DNA of 64,000 nucleotides from Plastoroseomonas hellenica (GTDB lineage: Bacteria > Pseudomonadota > Alphaproteobacteria > Acetobacterales > Acetobacteraceae): NCBI RefSeq assembly GCF_018129085.1, contig NZ_JAAGBB010000016.1, forward strand, positions 1 to 64,000, given 5' to 3'. The notes beneath the pieces are model-generated. The model was not told the origin of the DNA, searched no databases, and saw only the letters and a program-made list of their open reading frames with translations. A program made the position numbers and the translations under genes. Numbering within the stretch: the first letter of the stretch is position 1; every line of letters begins with the position of its first letter. Shown here piece after piece: positions 1 through 7,786 of the stretch.

Positions 1-386
1 GCCGGTGCCGCGGGGGCCGGCGCGACCGCGGGCGGGGGCGCGGCGGCCGGCGGCTGCGCCACCTGCTGGCGGAGCGCATCCAGGCGCGGTCCTTCCGATT
101 CGGGCGCCAGCCGTGCCGTGCCGGTGGGGCGCCGGTCGCGATCGAAGATCAGCTCGTCCTGGTTCTGCACCCGGAGCCCGCCGGGATCGGTCGGCCGTAC
201 GCGGATCGGCCGCGGATCCGGCTCGATCAGCGGCACGCCGCGGCCGCCGCCGCGCGAGAAGCTCCAGACTGTCAGGGCGCCGATCAGCAGGGCGCCGAGG
301 ATCGCCGCGAAGACTCCGAGCATGCGCCAAGGCGGCCCGCTCTCGCGCTCCGGCCGCACACGATAGGAAGGCGTCAGGTCGCTCAC
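1..386 (-). CDS. SPOR-domain-type membrane protein, N-terminal part (runs off left edge)
   Basis: Reading the minus strand from a GTG at 386 gives an uninterrupted protein that leaves the window at base 1. About 128 residues are visible. It has a short charged N-terminus (SDLTPSYRVRPE), one membrane helix at roughly residues 23-43, then a periplasmic Pro/Ala-rich linker. The peptidoglycan-binding SPOR domain itself would lie outside the window, so that assignment is inferred. It rests on position: in many alphaproteobacteria the order dgt-argS-SPOR protein-nagZ is conserved, and dgt and argS lie just upstream on the same strand. The likely role is septal peptidoglycan binding in cell division or envelope upkeep. 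The GTG is chosen because a purine-rich GGGGA precedes it and the frame closes soon upstream. Confidence 0.72.
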   Translation of the reverse strand, partial: MSDLTPSYRVRPERESGPPWRMLGVFAAILGALLIGALTVWSFSRGGGRGVPLIEPDPRPIRVRPTDPGGLRVQNQDELIFDRDRRPTGTARLAPESEGPRLDALRQQVAQPPAAAPPPAVAPAPAAP

Positions 387-729
387 CGCGTCACATCCCC
401 TGGGCCCGGCCCGAAACCACCATGATCAACAGCCTCCGCCGACGCACCCGCGGCGGCGCCCCCTGTGTTGTGACACGAACCGGCCGGAATCTAGGCCGGA
501 CCGCGGGGACTTCTAGGCGGAACCGGCGGAGGAGGAAACCGCGCGAAGGCCCGGGCGCCAGGAAGCCGCATATCCCATAGCCCAGCCCCCGGATTCGATC
601 GGAGCGGGATCGGTTGCATGGCCGGGCTCGCCGGTGTCATGACGCCTCATAATTCGAACAAAGAAAGAACGAATTCAGGCGACATGGCTCGCGACCTCCT
701 CTAAACTGAAACGACCATTGCCGGAGCCA
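387..729. other. Intergenic gap between divergent SPOR gene and DUF2569-like gene
   Basis: About 340 bases without a supportable gene. The stretch 640-700 is clearly less GC-rich than its surroundings (CATAATTCG and AAAGAAAGAACGAATT blocks). That fits a promoter zone serving one or both divergent genes. I could not place a convincing -35/-10 pair. Confidence 0.5.
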
Positions 730-1299
730 ATGATGGACACCTCCCTGTTTGTGCAGATCTTGCCTGCCCTGATCGTGGTGCTCTTGATTCTAGGAGCAAT
801 CAGTTACTTCGCGGCCAAAGGGGCTCGCGAGGAAGCCAATCGGGGCCTCGGCGTCACGCCGGGCTTCAAAGGATGGCTCCTCGTGCTCGTCGTCATATTG
901 ACCTTGACGCCGATCCGAATCCTGTTTGGCTTTGTTGGATACTACAGAAGCCCCTTCATCGCGACCCTGATGCACGAGTTTCCGATTTCCTTTTATACCG
1001 AAGCAATCCTGAACGGCGCTCTTCTCATCACCGCACTGACGACAGTCGCATATACGCATGGGAAGAAGAGGGAGTTCAAATTCGCCTACTATATTCAGTA
1101 CTTCGTCGGCGCAATCGCCTTCCCGGTGAATTTGCTGGCCATGACCGTCGCCCTGCATCGCCGCGGCCTCGAGGCCCAACTTTTCGACGAGGAAGGAATG
1201 GTGGCGATCGCAGGCTGGATCGCCATGGTGGCGATCGGCGGCCTCTGGGCCACCTACGTGGCGAAGTCCCGGCGCGTGGCCGTGACCTTCGTCAACTGA
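730..1299 (+). CDS. DUF2569-like integral membrane protein
   Basis: About 189 residues with four to five hydrophobic segments. There is an N-terminal helix near residues 6-26. A GFKGWLLVLVVILTLTPIR block follows, which resembles the start of DUF2569 proteins. Further helices lie around 90-105, 120-140 and 160-177. A short basic tail follows, so it is an inner-membrane protein. No function is established for the family. In-frame starts exist at TTG 718, ATG 730 and ATG 733. A GGAG at 723-726 best fits ATG 733 or 730. The gene is single, on the strand opposite to argS, and separates argS from the SPOR gene that normally follows it, so it is probably a later insertion. The family call is by visual similarity only. 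Confidence 0.7.
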   Translation: MMDTSLFVQILPALIVVLLILGAISYFAAKGAREEANRGLGVTPGFKGWLLVLVVILTLTPIRILFGFVGYYRSPFIATLMHEFPISFYTEAILNGALLITALTTVAYTHGKKREFKFAYYIQYFVGAIAFPVNLLAMTVALHRRGLEAQLFDEEGMVAIAGWIAMVAIGGLWATYVAKSRRVAVTFVN

Positions 1300-1305
1300 C
1301 GAAGG

Positions 1306-3084
1306 TCACCGCATCTCCTCGACCGGGGTCACGCCCATCACCGCGAGGCCGGCGCGGATCACGCTGGCCGTTGCGGCGACCAGCGCCAGGCGGGCCCGGG
1401 TCGCTTCCGGCTCATCCTCGCGGATGAAGCGCAAGGTCGCGTCCTCGCGCCCGCGATTCCAAAGCGCGTGGAAGTCACCCGCCAGATCCGCCAGGTAGAA
1501 GGCCACACGATGCGGCTCCCGCGCTTCGGAGGCGGCTTCGATCAGGCGCGGGAAGGTCAGGATGCGGCGGAGCAGCGCCATCTCTGCGACATCGGTCAGC
1601 GCATCGAGCGGCGCTCCCGCCAGCACCGCGGCCTCCGGGTCGCCGGCCTGGCGCAACACCGACCGGCAGCGGGCATGTGCGTATTGCACGTAGAAGACCG
1701 GATTGTCGCGCGACTGTTCGATCACCCGGTCGAGGTCGAACTCCATCTGCGCATCGGATTTGCGGGTCAGCATCGTGAAGCGCACGGCGTCGCGCCCCAC
1801 CTCCTCGATCAGGTCGCGGAGCGTGATGTAGGTGCCGGCGCGCTTCGACATGCGCACCGGCTCACCGCCCTTCAGCACATGCACGATCTGGGTCAGCACG
1901 ACATCGAGCGGCACACGGCCGTTGGAGAGCGCCGAGACGGCCGCCTGCATGCGCCGCACATACCCGCCGTGATCGGCGCCCCAGACATGCACCAGCGCGT
2001 CGAAGCCGCGCTCGATCTTGTGCAGGTGGTTGGCGATGTCATTGGCGAAATAGGTGCCGGAACCATCCGACTTGCGCAGCGCGCGGTCCACCTCGTCGCC
2101 GAACTGGGTGGCGCGGAACAGGGTCTGCGGCCGCGGCTCCCAGTCATCGGGCGTCTTGCCCTTGGGCGGTTCCAGCACGCCGACATAGATCAGGCCGGCG
2201 GCGTCGAGCCGTGCCTCCGCTTGGGCGAGCTTACCGTCGCGGACGAGCCCGGCTTCGCTGACGAACACGTCGTGCTGCACGCCGAGCAACGCGAGATCCT
2301 CACGGATCGCTTCCATCATGCGGGCGACAGCGAAGTCGCGGACAGTATCGAGCCAGAGCGCGGGTTCGATCGGGGTCTTCTCCGGCGTCGCCAGGGCGCC
2401 GCCATGCGCAGCGGCCAGCGCTTCACCGACCGGGATCAGGTATTCGCCGCGATACTGCAGCCCGCCCGGCACCGCGGCGGCATAATCCTCCTCGGTCATC
2501 GCGGTGCCGATCGCCTGGAGGTAGCGCCAGTAGGTGGCATAGCCGAGCGCCTGCACCTGCGCGCCGGCGTCATTGATGTAGTATTCCTTGGTCACGTCCC
2601 AGCCGGCCTTGGCCAGCAGGTTCGCCAGCGCATCGCCCACCACGGCGCCGCGGCAATGGCCGACATGCATCGGCCCGGTGGGGTTGGCCGAGACATACTC
2701 CACGTCCACGCGCCGCCCGGCGCCGATCGTCGCCTCGCCATAGCGCGGCCCCGCCGTCAGCACTCCCGGCAGCCGCGCCCGCAGCCAGCTCTCGTGCAGG
2801 CGCAGGTTGACGAATCCCGGGCCGGCCGGCGCCGCTTCCGCCACCATGGGCGCCGCGATCAGCTTCTCCGCCAGCGCGGCCGCGATCTTCTGCGGCGGCT
2901 GCCGTGCCGGCTTGGCCGCGACCATCGCCGCATTGGTCGCCATGTCGCCATGCGCCGCATCGCGCGGCGGTTCCACCAGCACGCGCGCCAGGACATCGTC
3001 CGGCAGTTCGGGGAACAGCGCGCGCATCGCCCCGCGCACCTCATCCAGCACGGCAGCGAAGATATGAGTTTCGGTCATTGTCAC
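1306..3084 (-). CDS. argS: Arginyl-tRNA synthetase
   Basis: 592 residues, the usual length for class I ArgRS. It charges tRNA-Arg with arginine in the cytoplasm. Visible features are an N-terminal ArgRS-specific domain (about 1-110), the HIGH-type motif HVGH at 140-143 inside ANPTGPMHVGH, and the KMSKS equivalent MSKR at 412-415. The C-terminal anticodon-binding helical domain ends in VTPVEEMR. It follows dgt on the same strand with only 10 nt between, so the two are probably co-transcribed. The SPOR gene further downstream is separated from it by a gene on the other strand. Start is ATG at 3084; a second in-frame ATG lies two codons later. Confidence 0.97.
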   Translation of the reverse strand: MTMTETHIFAAVLDEVRGAMRALFPELPDDVLARVLVEPPRDAAHGDMATNAAMVAAKPARQPPQKIAAALAEKLIAAPMVAEAAPAGPGFVNLRLHESWLRARLPGVLTAGPRYGEATIGAGRRVDVEYVSANPTGPMHVGHCRGAVVGDALANLLAKAGWDVTKEYYINDAGAQVQALGYATYWRYLQAIGTAMTEEDYAAAVPGGLQYRGEYLIPVGEALAAAHGGALATPEKTPIEPALWLDTVRDFAVARMMEAIREDLALLGVQHDVFVSEAGLVRDGKLAQAEARLDAAGLIYVGVLEPPKGKTPDDWEPRPQTLFRATQFGDEVDRALRKSDGSGTYFANDIANHLHKIERGFDALVHVWGADHGGYVRRMQAAVSALSNGRVPLDVVLTQIVHVLKGGEPVRMSKRAGTYITLRDLIEEVGRDAVRFTMLTRKSDAQMEFDLDRVIEQSRDNPVFYVQYAHARCRSVLRQAGDPEAAVLAGAPLDALTDVAEMALLRRILTFPRLIEAASEAREPHRVAFYLADLAGDFHALWNRGREDATLRFIREDEPEATRARLALVAATASVIRAGLAVMGVTPVEEMR

Positions 3085-3094
3085 TCGCGAAAGT

Positions 3095-4249
3095 TCAACC
3101 GGGAATGTCGGGATCGGTGAGGCGGCGATGCTCTTCCAGCGCGAAGCGGTCGGTCATGCCGGCGATGTAGTCGCAGACGGTCAGCGCGCAGTCGCGGCTG
3201 CCGGCATCGCCCGCCCGTGCCTGCCACGCGGCCGGCAGCATCTGCGGGCTGCCGTGCAGCAGGGTGAAGAGCAACTGCAGCACCCGGCGGGACTTCGCCA
3301 TCGAACGGTTGACGCGCCAATGCCGGTACATGCGGGTGAACAGGAAGCGCCGCACCACCTTGTTGGCCTCCGCCATGGTGTCGGAGAAGGCGATCACCGG
3401 GTCCGCGGCGGCGCGGATATCCGCGGCGGAGCGCGGCGCCAGCGCGGCGATGCGCCGCCCGGCCTCCGCCACCACGTCGATCACCATGCGATTGATGACG
3501 CGGCGGATCATCTCGGGTGCCAAGCGCTCCGGCGGCGCGCCCGGCGCCGCATCCCGCGCATCGGCCAGAGCCTCGCCGAGCAGGGGCAGCGCCGCCACCT
3601 CGTCGAAGGTGAAGAGCCGGGCGCGCAGCCCGTCGTCGAGGTCGTGGTTGTTGTAGGCGATATCGTCGGCGATCGCCGCGACCTGCGCCTCGGCCGAGGC
3701 ATGGCTTGCCAGATCCAGCGGATGCAGCCGGTCGTATTCGGCGATGTAGGGCGGCGGGCTCCGCACCGGGCCATTGTGCTTGGCCAGGCCCTCGAGCGTC
3801 TCCCAGGTCAGGTTCAGCCCGTCGAAAGCGGCATAGCGCGCTTCCAGCAAGGTCACGGCCCGGAGCGACTGCGCGTTGTGGCTGAAGCCCCCATAGGGTT
3901 TCATCATGGCGTCCAGCGCCTCCTCCCCGGCATGGCCGAAGGGGGGATGGCCAAGGTCATGGGCCAGGGCGAGCGCTTCCGCCATGTCCTCGTCCAGCGC
4001 CAGCCGCCGCGCGATCGAGCGTGCGATCTGCGCCACCTCGATGCTGTGGGTCAGCCGGGTGCGGAAATGATCGCCCTCGTGGAAGACGAAGACCTGGGTC
4101 TTGTATTGCAGGCGCCGAAAGGCCGTTGCGTGGATGATACGATCCCGGTCGCGCTGGAAGGGCGAACGCGAATCGCCCGCCGGCTCGGGATGGAGCCGGC
4201 CGCGCGAGGTTTCGGGCTGGACGGCCCAGGGAGCGCGCTGGCTGGACAT
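3095..4249 (-). CDS. dgt: Deoxyguanosinetriphosphate triphosphohydrolase-like HD protein
   Basis: 384 residues of the dGTPase-like (type 2) HD-domain family, which hydrolyses dNTPs to nucleosides and triphosphate. The metal-binding HD signature is complete: H68 in RTRLTHSIEV and H97-D98 in AHDLGHPPFGH, with further His 101 and 106, and a later AIADDIAYNNHD segment. The DRDRIIHATAFRRLQYKTQV block near residues 34-53 is typical of the family. It precedes argS by 10 nt, a pairing conserved in alphaproteobacteria. Substrate preference cannot be read from sequence. Type 2 enzymes are often less strict for dGTP than the E. coli enzyme. Confidence 0.94.
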   Translation of the reverse strand: MSSQRAPWAVQPETSRGRLHPEPAGDSRSPFQRDRDRIIHATAFRRLQYKTQVFVFHEGDHFRTRLTHSIEVAQIARSIARRLALDEDMAEALALAHDLGHPPFGHAGEEALDAMMKPYGGFSHNAQSLRAVTLLEARYAAFDGLNLTWETLEGLAKHNGPVRSPPPYIAEYDRLHPLDLASHASAEAQVAAIADDIAYNNHDLDDGLRARLFTFDEVAALPLLGEALADARDAAPGAPPERLAPEMIRRVINRMVIDVVAEAGRRIAALAPRSAADIRAAADPVIAFSDTMAEANKVVRRFLFTRMYRHWRVNRSMAKSRRVLQLLFTLLHGSPQMLPAAWQARAGDAGSRDCALTVCDYIAGMTDRFALEEHRRLTDPDIPG

Positions 4250-4261
4250 GGGCGGGCTCTA

Positions 4262-4450
4262 GAGCAGATCGCCGTGGGGCGGAAGCCCGGAGGCAGCAAT
4301 CTGCCCGTCCGGCAGGAGGCCCGCCCCAAGCGGCATGCCCGCAACCCCCGCATCATTGGAATGGATCGCGATCCGCCCTATCTTCCAGGGCAAGATCGTG
4401 TTTGCGAGCAGTTTCCCGCCTCCGGGCTTCCGCCCCGCGGCGATCTGCTC
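4262..4450. repeat. 189-bp MITE-like element with 33-bp terminal inverted repeats
   Basis: The left arm at 4262-4294 starts GAGCAGATCGCCG. The right arm at 4418-4450 is its reverse complement with 32 of 33 positions matching. The 123-bp centre has no gene but carries a perfect palindrome GGATCGCGATCC at 4363-4374. The element fills the gap between divergent dgt and erpA. Its right end stops 2 nt before the GGAG ribosome site of erpA. No clear target-site duplication is visible. A non-autonomous transposable element is the most natural reading; a large regulatory stem-loop is the alternative. Confidence 0.7.
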
Positions 4451-4466
4451 CCGGAGATTGCCCACC

Positions 4467-4817
4467 ATGCCAGACGGCGCCCTCACCCAGAGCTTCCGCG
4501 TCACCCCAGCCGCCGCCGCCCAGGTCGCGGCCATCGCCGCGCGCGAGGGCAAGCCCGGCGCCGGGCTGCGGCTCGCCGTGGAGGCCGGCGGCTGCTCCGG
4601 CTTCCAATACCGTTTCGCGATCGAGGAGGTCCCCGCCGACGAGGACCTGGTGATCGATGGCGGCCCGGCGCGGGTCTTCGTCGACCCGGTCTCGCTGGAG
4701 CTGCTGGCCGGGGCCGAGCTGGACTGGGCGGAAGAGCTGATCGGCGCGCATTTCGCCATCCGCAATCCCCAGGCAAGCTCAAGCTGCGGCTGCGGCACCT
4801 CCTTCGCCATCGCCTAA
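4467..4817 (+). CDS. erpA: ErpA/IscA/HesB-type iron-sulfur cluster carrier
   Basis: 116 residues, a standard A-type carrier. It receives Fe-S clusters and hands them to target apoproteins in the cytoplasm. The three cluster-binding cysteines are present: C43 in GGCSGF, and C107 and C109 in SCGCGTSF at the C-terminus. Start ATG 4467 is preceded by GGAGA at 4453-4457 with good spacing. The open frame extends further upstream, but that part is the translated right arm of the inverted-repeat element and not family sequence. The stop codon overlaps the ATG of xthA by one base. Whether it is functionally ErpA or another A-type carrier cannot be settled from sequence alone. Confidence 0.9.
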   Translation: MPDGALTQSFRVTPAAAAQVAAIAAREGKPGAGLRLAVEAGGCSGFQYRFAIEEVPADEDLVIDGGPARVFVDPVSLELLAGAELDWAEELIGAHFAIRNPQASSSCGCGTSFAIA

Positions 4818-5596
4818 TGCGCCTCGCCACGTTCAATGTGAATTCGGTGCGCCGGCGCGTGCCGCATCTGGCGCGTTTCCTGGAACGCGCGCAGCCGGAT
4901 CTGCTCTTCCTGCAGGAGCTGAAGTGCCAGACCGCCGAGATGCCCTGCCTGGATTTCGAGGCGCTGGGCTACAAGGCGCATGCGGTCGGCCAGACCGGCG
5001 GGCGCAACGGCGTTGCGGTGCTCGCGCGCATCCCCTTCGAGGTGGTGGCCGAGCGCCTGCCCGGCGAGGATGACGACGCCCAGGCACGCTACATCGAAGT
5101 CGCCGCCGGCGGCATCCGGGCCGCCGGCATCTACCTGCCGAACGGCAATTCCGGCGGCGAGGATGGCTATGCCTACAAGCTGCGCTGGATGGCGCGGCTG
5201 CGCGCGCTGGTCGAGGAGCGGCTGGACAGCTTCACGCCCTTCGCGGTGCTCGGCGACTACAATGTCTGCCCGGCCGAGGCGGATCTTGCGCCGGGTGCGC
5301 TGCCGCCCACCGACGCGCTGGTGCGCCCGGAAAGCCGGGCGGCTTTCCGAGCGCTGATTAACCCCGGCATGACCGACGCGCTGCGCGCGCTGCATCCGGC
5401 CGAGCGGATCTACACCTATTGGGATTACGGCCCGGCTTTCGAACAGAACCGGGGTCTGCGCATCGATCACGCCCTGCTCTCACCCGAGCTGACCGAGCGG
5501 CTCGCGTCCTGCACCGTCGATACGGCGCCGCGCAGCGAGGAGCAGCCTTCCGACCACACCCCGCTGCTGATCGAGCTTCAGAGCGGATCGCCCTAA
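4817..5596 (+). CDS. xthA: Exodeoxyribonuclease III (AP endonuclease family)
   Basis: 259 residues of the endonuclease/exonuclease/phosphatase superfamily. It cuts abasic sites and removes 3'-blocking groups during base-excision repair. Motifs are N-terminal ATFNVNS with the DNA-contacting Asn, the metal ligand E34 in FLQELKC, GDYN in the centre, and the C-terminal RIDHALLS and SDHTPL blocks with catalytic Asp and His. It starts at ATG 4817, sharing a base with the erpA stop (TAATG), so the two genes are translationally coupled. It converges with the small lipoprotein gene downstream. Confidence 0.95.
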   Translation: MRLATFNVNSVRRRVPHLARFLERAQPDLLFLQELKCQTAEMPCLDFEALGYKAHAVGQTGGRNGVAVLARIPFEVVAERLPGEDDDAQARYIEVAAGGIRAAGIYLPNGNSGGEDGYAYKLRWMARLRALVEERLDSFTPFAVLGDYNVCPAEADLAPGALPPTDALVRPESRAAFRALINPGMTDALRALHPAERIYTYWDYGPAFEQNRGLRIDHALLSPELTERLASCTVDTAPRSEEQPSDHTPLLIELQSGSP

Positions 5597-5632
5597 GGCG
5601 ACATCGCCCGGAAGCTCGATCTGCCCGCCGCT

Positions 5633-5824
5633 TTAGTACGGCCGGACGGTCACAGAAGGCGACGGTGCCACATAGGTTGGCGCCGGCGCCGGCGTCACAT
5701 AGGTGGTGGACGGCGGAGCCGGTTCACGAACGACGACACGGTCCGGCTCCCGCGGGTTCACGACGCACCCAGCCAACGGGACGGCGGTGGCGGCGAGCAG
5801 GACAGCCATGACAACGGTGCGCAT
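5633..5824 (-). CDS. Small Pro/Thr-rich lipoprotein
   Basis: 63 residues. It begins MRTVVMAVLLAATAVPLAGC, a clear lipoprotein signal with lipobox LAGC and lipidated Cys20. The mature part is short and rich in Pro, Thr, Val and Tyr (TYVTPAPAPTYVAP). It is likely anchored in a membrane facing the periplasm. Start ATG 5824 has a GGAG seven bases upstream. It lies downstream of ilvD behind a 203-bp gap with a strong hairpin, so it is probably transcribed from its own promoter. No specific function is recognised. Confidence 0.8.
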   Translation of the reverse strand: MRTVVMAVLLAATAVPLAGCVVNPREPDRVVVREPAPPSTTYVTPAPAPTYVAPSPSVTVRPY

Positions 5825-5989
5825 TGAGGTCTCCTTTTCTGAAATCGCAATGGCCGACCGGGAACGCGCCCAATCGGCCCAGGGTTTCAGGGAGCTGAAG
5901 CGTGGCCATTGCGGAAGCCTGCCGCAGCAGGCCAGGCCAGGATGCCAGCCGGAGGCCAAGGCATTGAAATTGCATACGATTTGGAGCGC

Positions 5990-6020
5990 GCGGAACGGCT
6001 GCTCCAAGGAGCCGTTCCGC
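5990..6020 (-). terminator. Hairpin downstream of ilvD
   Basis: Perfect 11-bp inverted repeat GCGGAACGGCT / AGCCGTTCCGC with a 9-nt loop, starting 8 nt after the ilvD stop codon. No strong U-run follows, as is common in very GC-rich genomes. A transcription terminator or mRNA 3'-end stabiliser is the likely role. Confidence 0.6.
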
Positions 6021-6027
6021 GGCCTAC

Positions 6028-7746
6028 TCAGATATCGGCGTAGGTGTGTGTCTCCGCTGCCGCACCCGGCTGGGTCACGGCGCCGAGATAAGCCGGTCCC
6101 ACCGTCTGCGCATATTTCCAGAGCACGCCGGAATTGTAGTCGGTCCTGCGCGGGGTCCAGGCAGCGCGGCGCTGCGCGATCTCCTCCTCCGGCAGGATCA
6201 TGTCGATCGTGCCCTTCTCGGCGTCGATGACGATCCTGTCGCCGTTTCGGAGCAGCGCGATCGGTCCGCCGACCGCGGCTTCCGGCCCGACATGGCCGAT
6301 GCAGAAACCGCGCGTCGCGCCGGAGAAGCGGCCATCGGTGATCAGCGCCACCTGCTCGCCCATCCCCTGCCCGTAGATGGCGCTGGTGGTGGACAGCATC
6401 TCGCGCATGCCGGGCCCGCCCTTCGGCCCCTCGTAGCGGATGACGATGATGTCGCCCGGCTTGTAGGCGCGCATCTCGACCGCCTTGAAGGCATCCTCCT
6501 CGCAATCGAAGCAGAGCGCGGTGCCCTCGAAGCGCAGGGCGTGCAGGCCGGCGATCTTCACGATGGCGCCTTCCGGCGCCAGGTTGCCCTTCAGGTCCAC
6601 GACGCCGCCGATCGGCGAGATCGGGTCGGAAACCGGACGGACCACGTCCTGATCCCTGGGGAAAACCACGGCCTTGTGGTTCTCAGCAAGGGTCTTGCCG
6701 GTGACCGTCATGCAGTCGCCGTGCAACAGCCCGCCATCGAGCAGCGCCTTGATGATCACCGGCACACCGCCGACCTTGAAGACGTCATAGGCGACATAGC
6801 GCCCGCCCGGCTTCAGGTCCGCGATGTGCGGCGTGCGGCGCATGATCTCCGCCACGTCCTGCAAGGTGAAGCGGATGCCGCATTCATTGGCGATCGCGGG
6901 CAAATGGAGGCCGGCATTGGTGGACCCGCCGGTCGCGCCGACGATCACCGCGGCATTCTCCAGCGCCTTCAGCGTGACGATGTCGCGCGGACGGATGTTG
7001 CGGCGGAGCAACTCCACCACCGCCTTGCCGCTCTCATAGGCCCAGTGGTCGCGATCGAGATCCGGGGCCGGGGCGCCGGCCGAATAAGGCAGTGCGAGGC
7101 CGATCACCTCGCTGATGCAGGCCATGGTGTTGGCGGTGAACTGGCCGCCGCAGGCGCCTTCGCCCGGGCAGGCATGGCGCTCGATCTGGCAGAGGCGCTC
7201 CTCGGTCATCAACCCGGCGCCGTATTGCCCGACCGCCTCGAACACATCGACGACGGTGACGTCCTTGCCCTCGAACCGGCCGGGCATGATGGAGCCGCCA
7301 TACATGAAGACGCTCGGTACGTTGAGCCGCGTCATCGCCATCATCATGCCGGGCAGCGACTTGTCGCAGCCCGCGAGCCCGACCAGCGCATCGTAGCAGT
7401 GGCCCCGCATCGTGAGCTCGACGGAATCGGCGATGACCTCGCGCGAGACCAGCGAGGACTTCATGCCCTGGTGGCCCATGGCGATGCCGTCGGTCACTGT
7501 GATCGTCGTGAACTCGCGTGGCGAGGCGCCGGCCTCCTTCACGCCGCGCTTCGAGGACTGCGCCTGGCGCGAGAGCGCGGTGTTGCAGGGCGCCGCCTCG
7601 TTCCAGCAGGTGGCGACGCCGACCAGCGGCGCCGCGATGTCCTCCTCCGTCATGCCCATCGCATAGTAGTAGGAGCGGTGCGGCGCCCGCTCCGGCCCGA
7701 TGGTCACGTGGCGGCTCGGCAACCTGGACTTGTCCCACTTGGTCAT
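6028..7746 (-). CDS. ilvD: Dihydroxy-acid dehydratase
   Basis: 572 residues, typical for IlvD/Edd family Fe-S dehydratases. It converts dihydroxy-isovalerate and dihydroxy-methylvalerate to the oxo acids in valine and isoleucine synthesis. Cluster-ligand cysteines are visible in ATCWNEAAPC, GCDKSLPG and GEGACGGQFTANTM. The C-terminal GRFSGATRGFCIGHVGPEA segment is characteristic. Start ATG 7746 is preceded by GGAGGG. It lies 40 nt after valS on the same strand, so synthesis of branched-chain amino acids and charging of tRNA-Val may be co-transcribed. A sugar-acid dehydratase is less likely, given the close match to the IlvD motif set. Confidence 0.95.
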   Translation of the reverse strand: MTKWDKSRLPSRHVTIGPERAPHRSYYYAMGMTEEDIAAPLVGVATCWNEAAPCNTALSRQAQSSKRGVKEAGASPREFTTITVTDGIAMGHQGMKSSLVSREVIADSVELTMRGHCYDALVGLAGCDKSLPGMMMAMTRLNVPSVFMYGGSIMPGRFEGKDVTVVDVFEAVGQYGAGLMTEERLCQIERHACPGEGACGGQFTANTMACISEVIGLALPYSAGAPAPDLDRDHWAYESGKAVVELLRRNIRPRDIVTLKALENAAVIVGATGGSTNAGLHLPAIANECGIRFTLQDVAEIMRRTPHIADLKPGGRYVAYDVFKVGGVPVIIKALLDGGLLHGDCMTVTGKTLAENHKAVVFPRDQDVVRPVSDPISPIGGVVDLKGNLAPEGAIVKIAGLHALRFEGTALCFDCEEDAFKAVEMRAYKPGDIIVIRYEGPKGGPGMREMLSTTSAIYGQGMGEQVALITDGRFSGATRGFCIGHVGPEAAVGGPIALLRNGDRIVIDAEKGTIDMILPEEEIAQRRAAWTPRRTDYNSGVLWKYAQTVGPAYLGAVTQPGAAAETHTYADI

Positions 7747-7786
7747 GGCGGCGGCTTTCCCTCCCTATTGATTGCTCAGCGCTGAC

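Noticed and set aside
1468-3120. 550-codon open frame opposite argS
   Set aside because: Rich in His, Arg and Gln as expected for an antisense shadow; argS has full catalytic motifs on the other strand.
3128-5596. 822-codon open frame on the plus strand across dgt, the repeat element, erpA and xthA
   Set aside because: Only its end is the real xthA frame. The rest is the complement of dgt and repeat DNA, kept open by high GC content.
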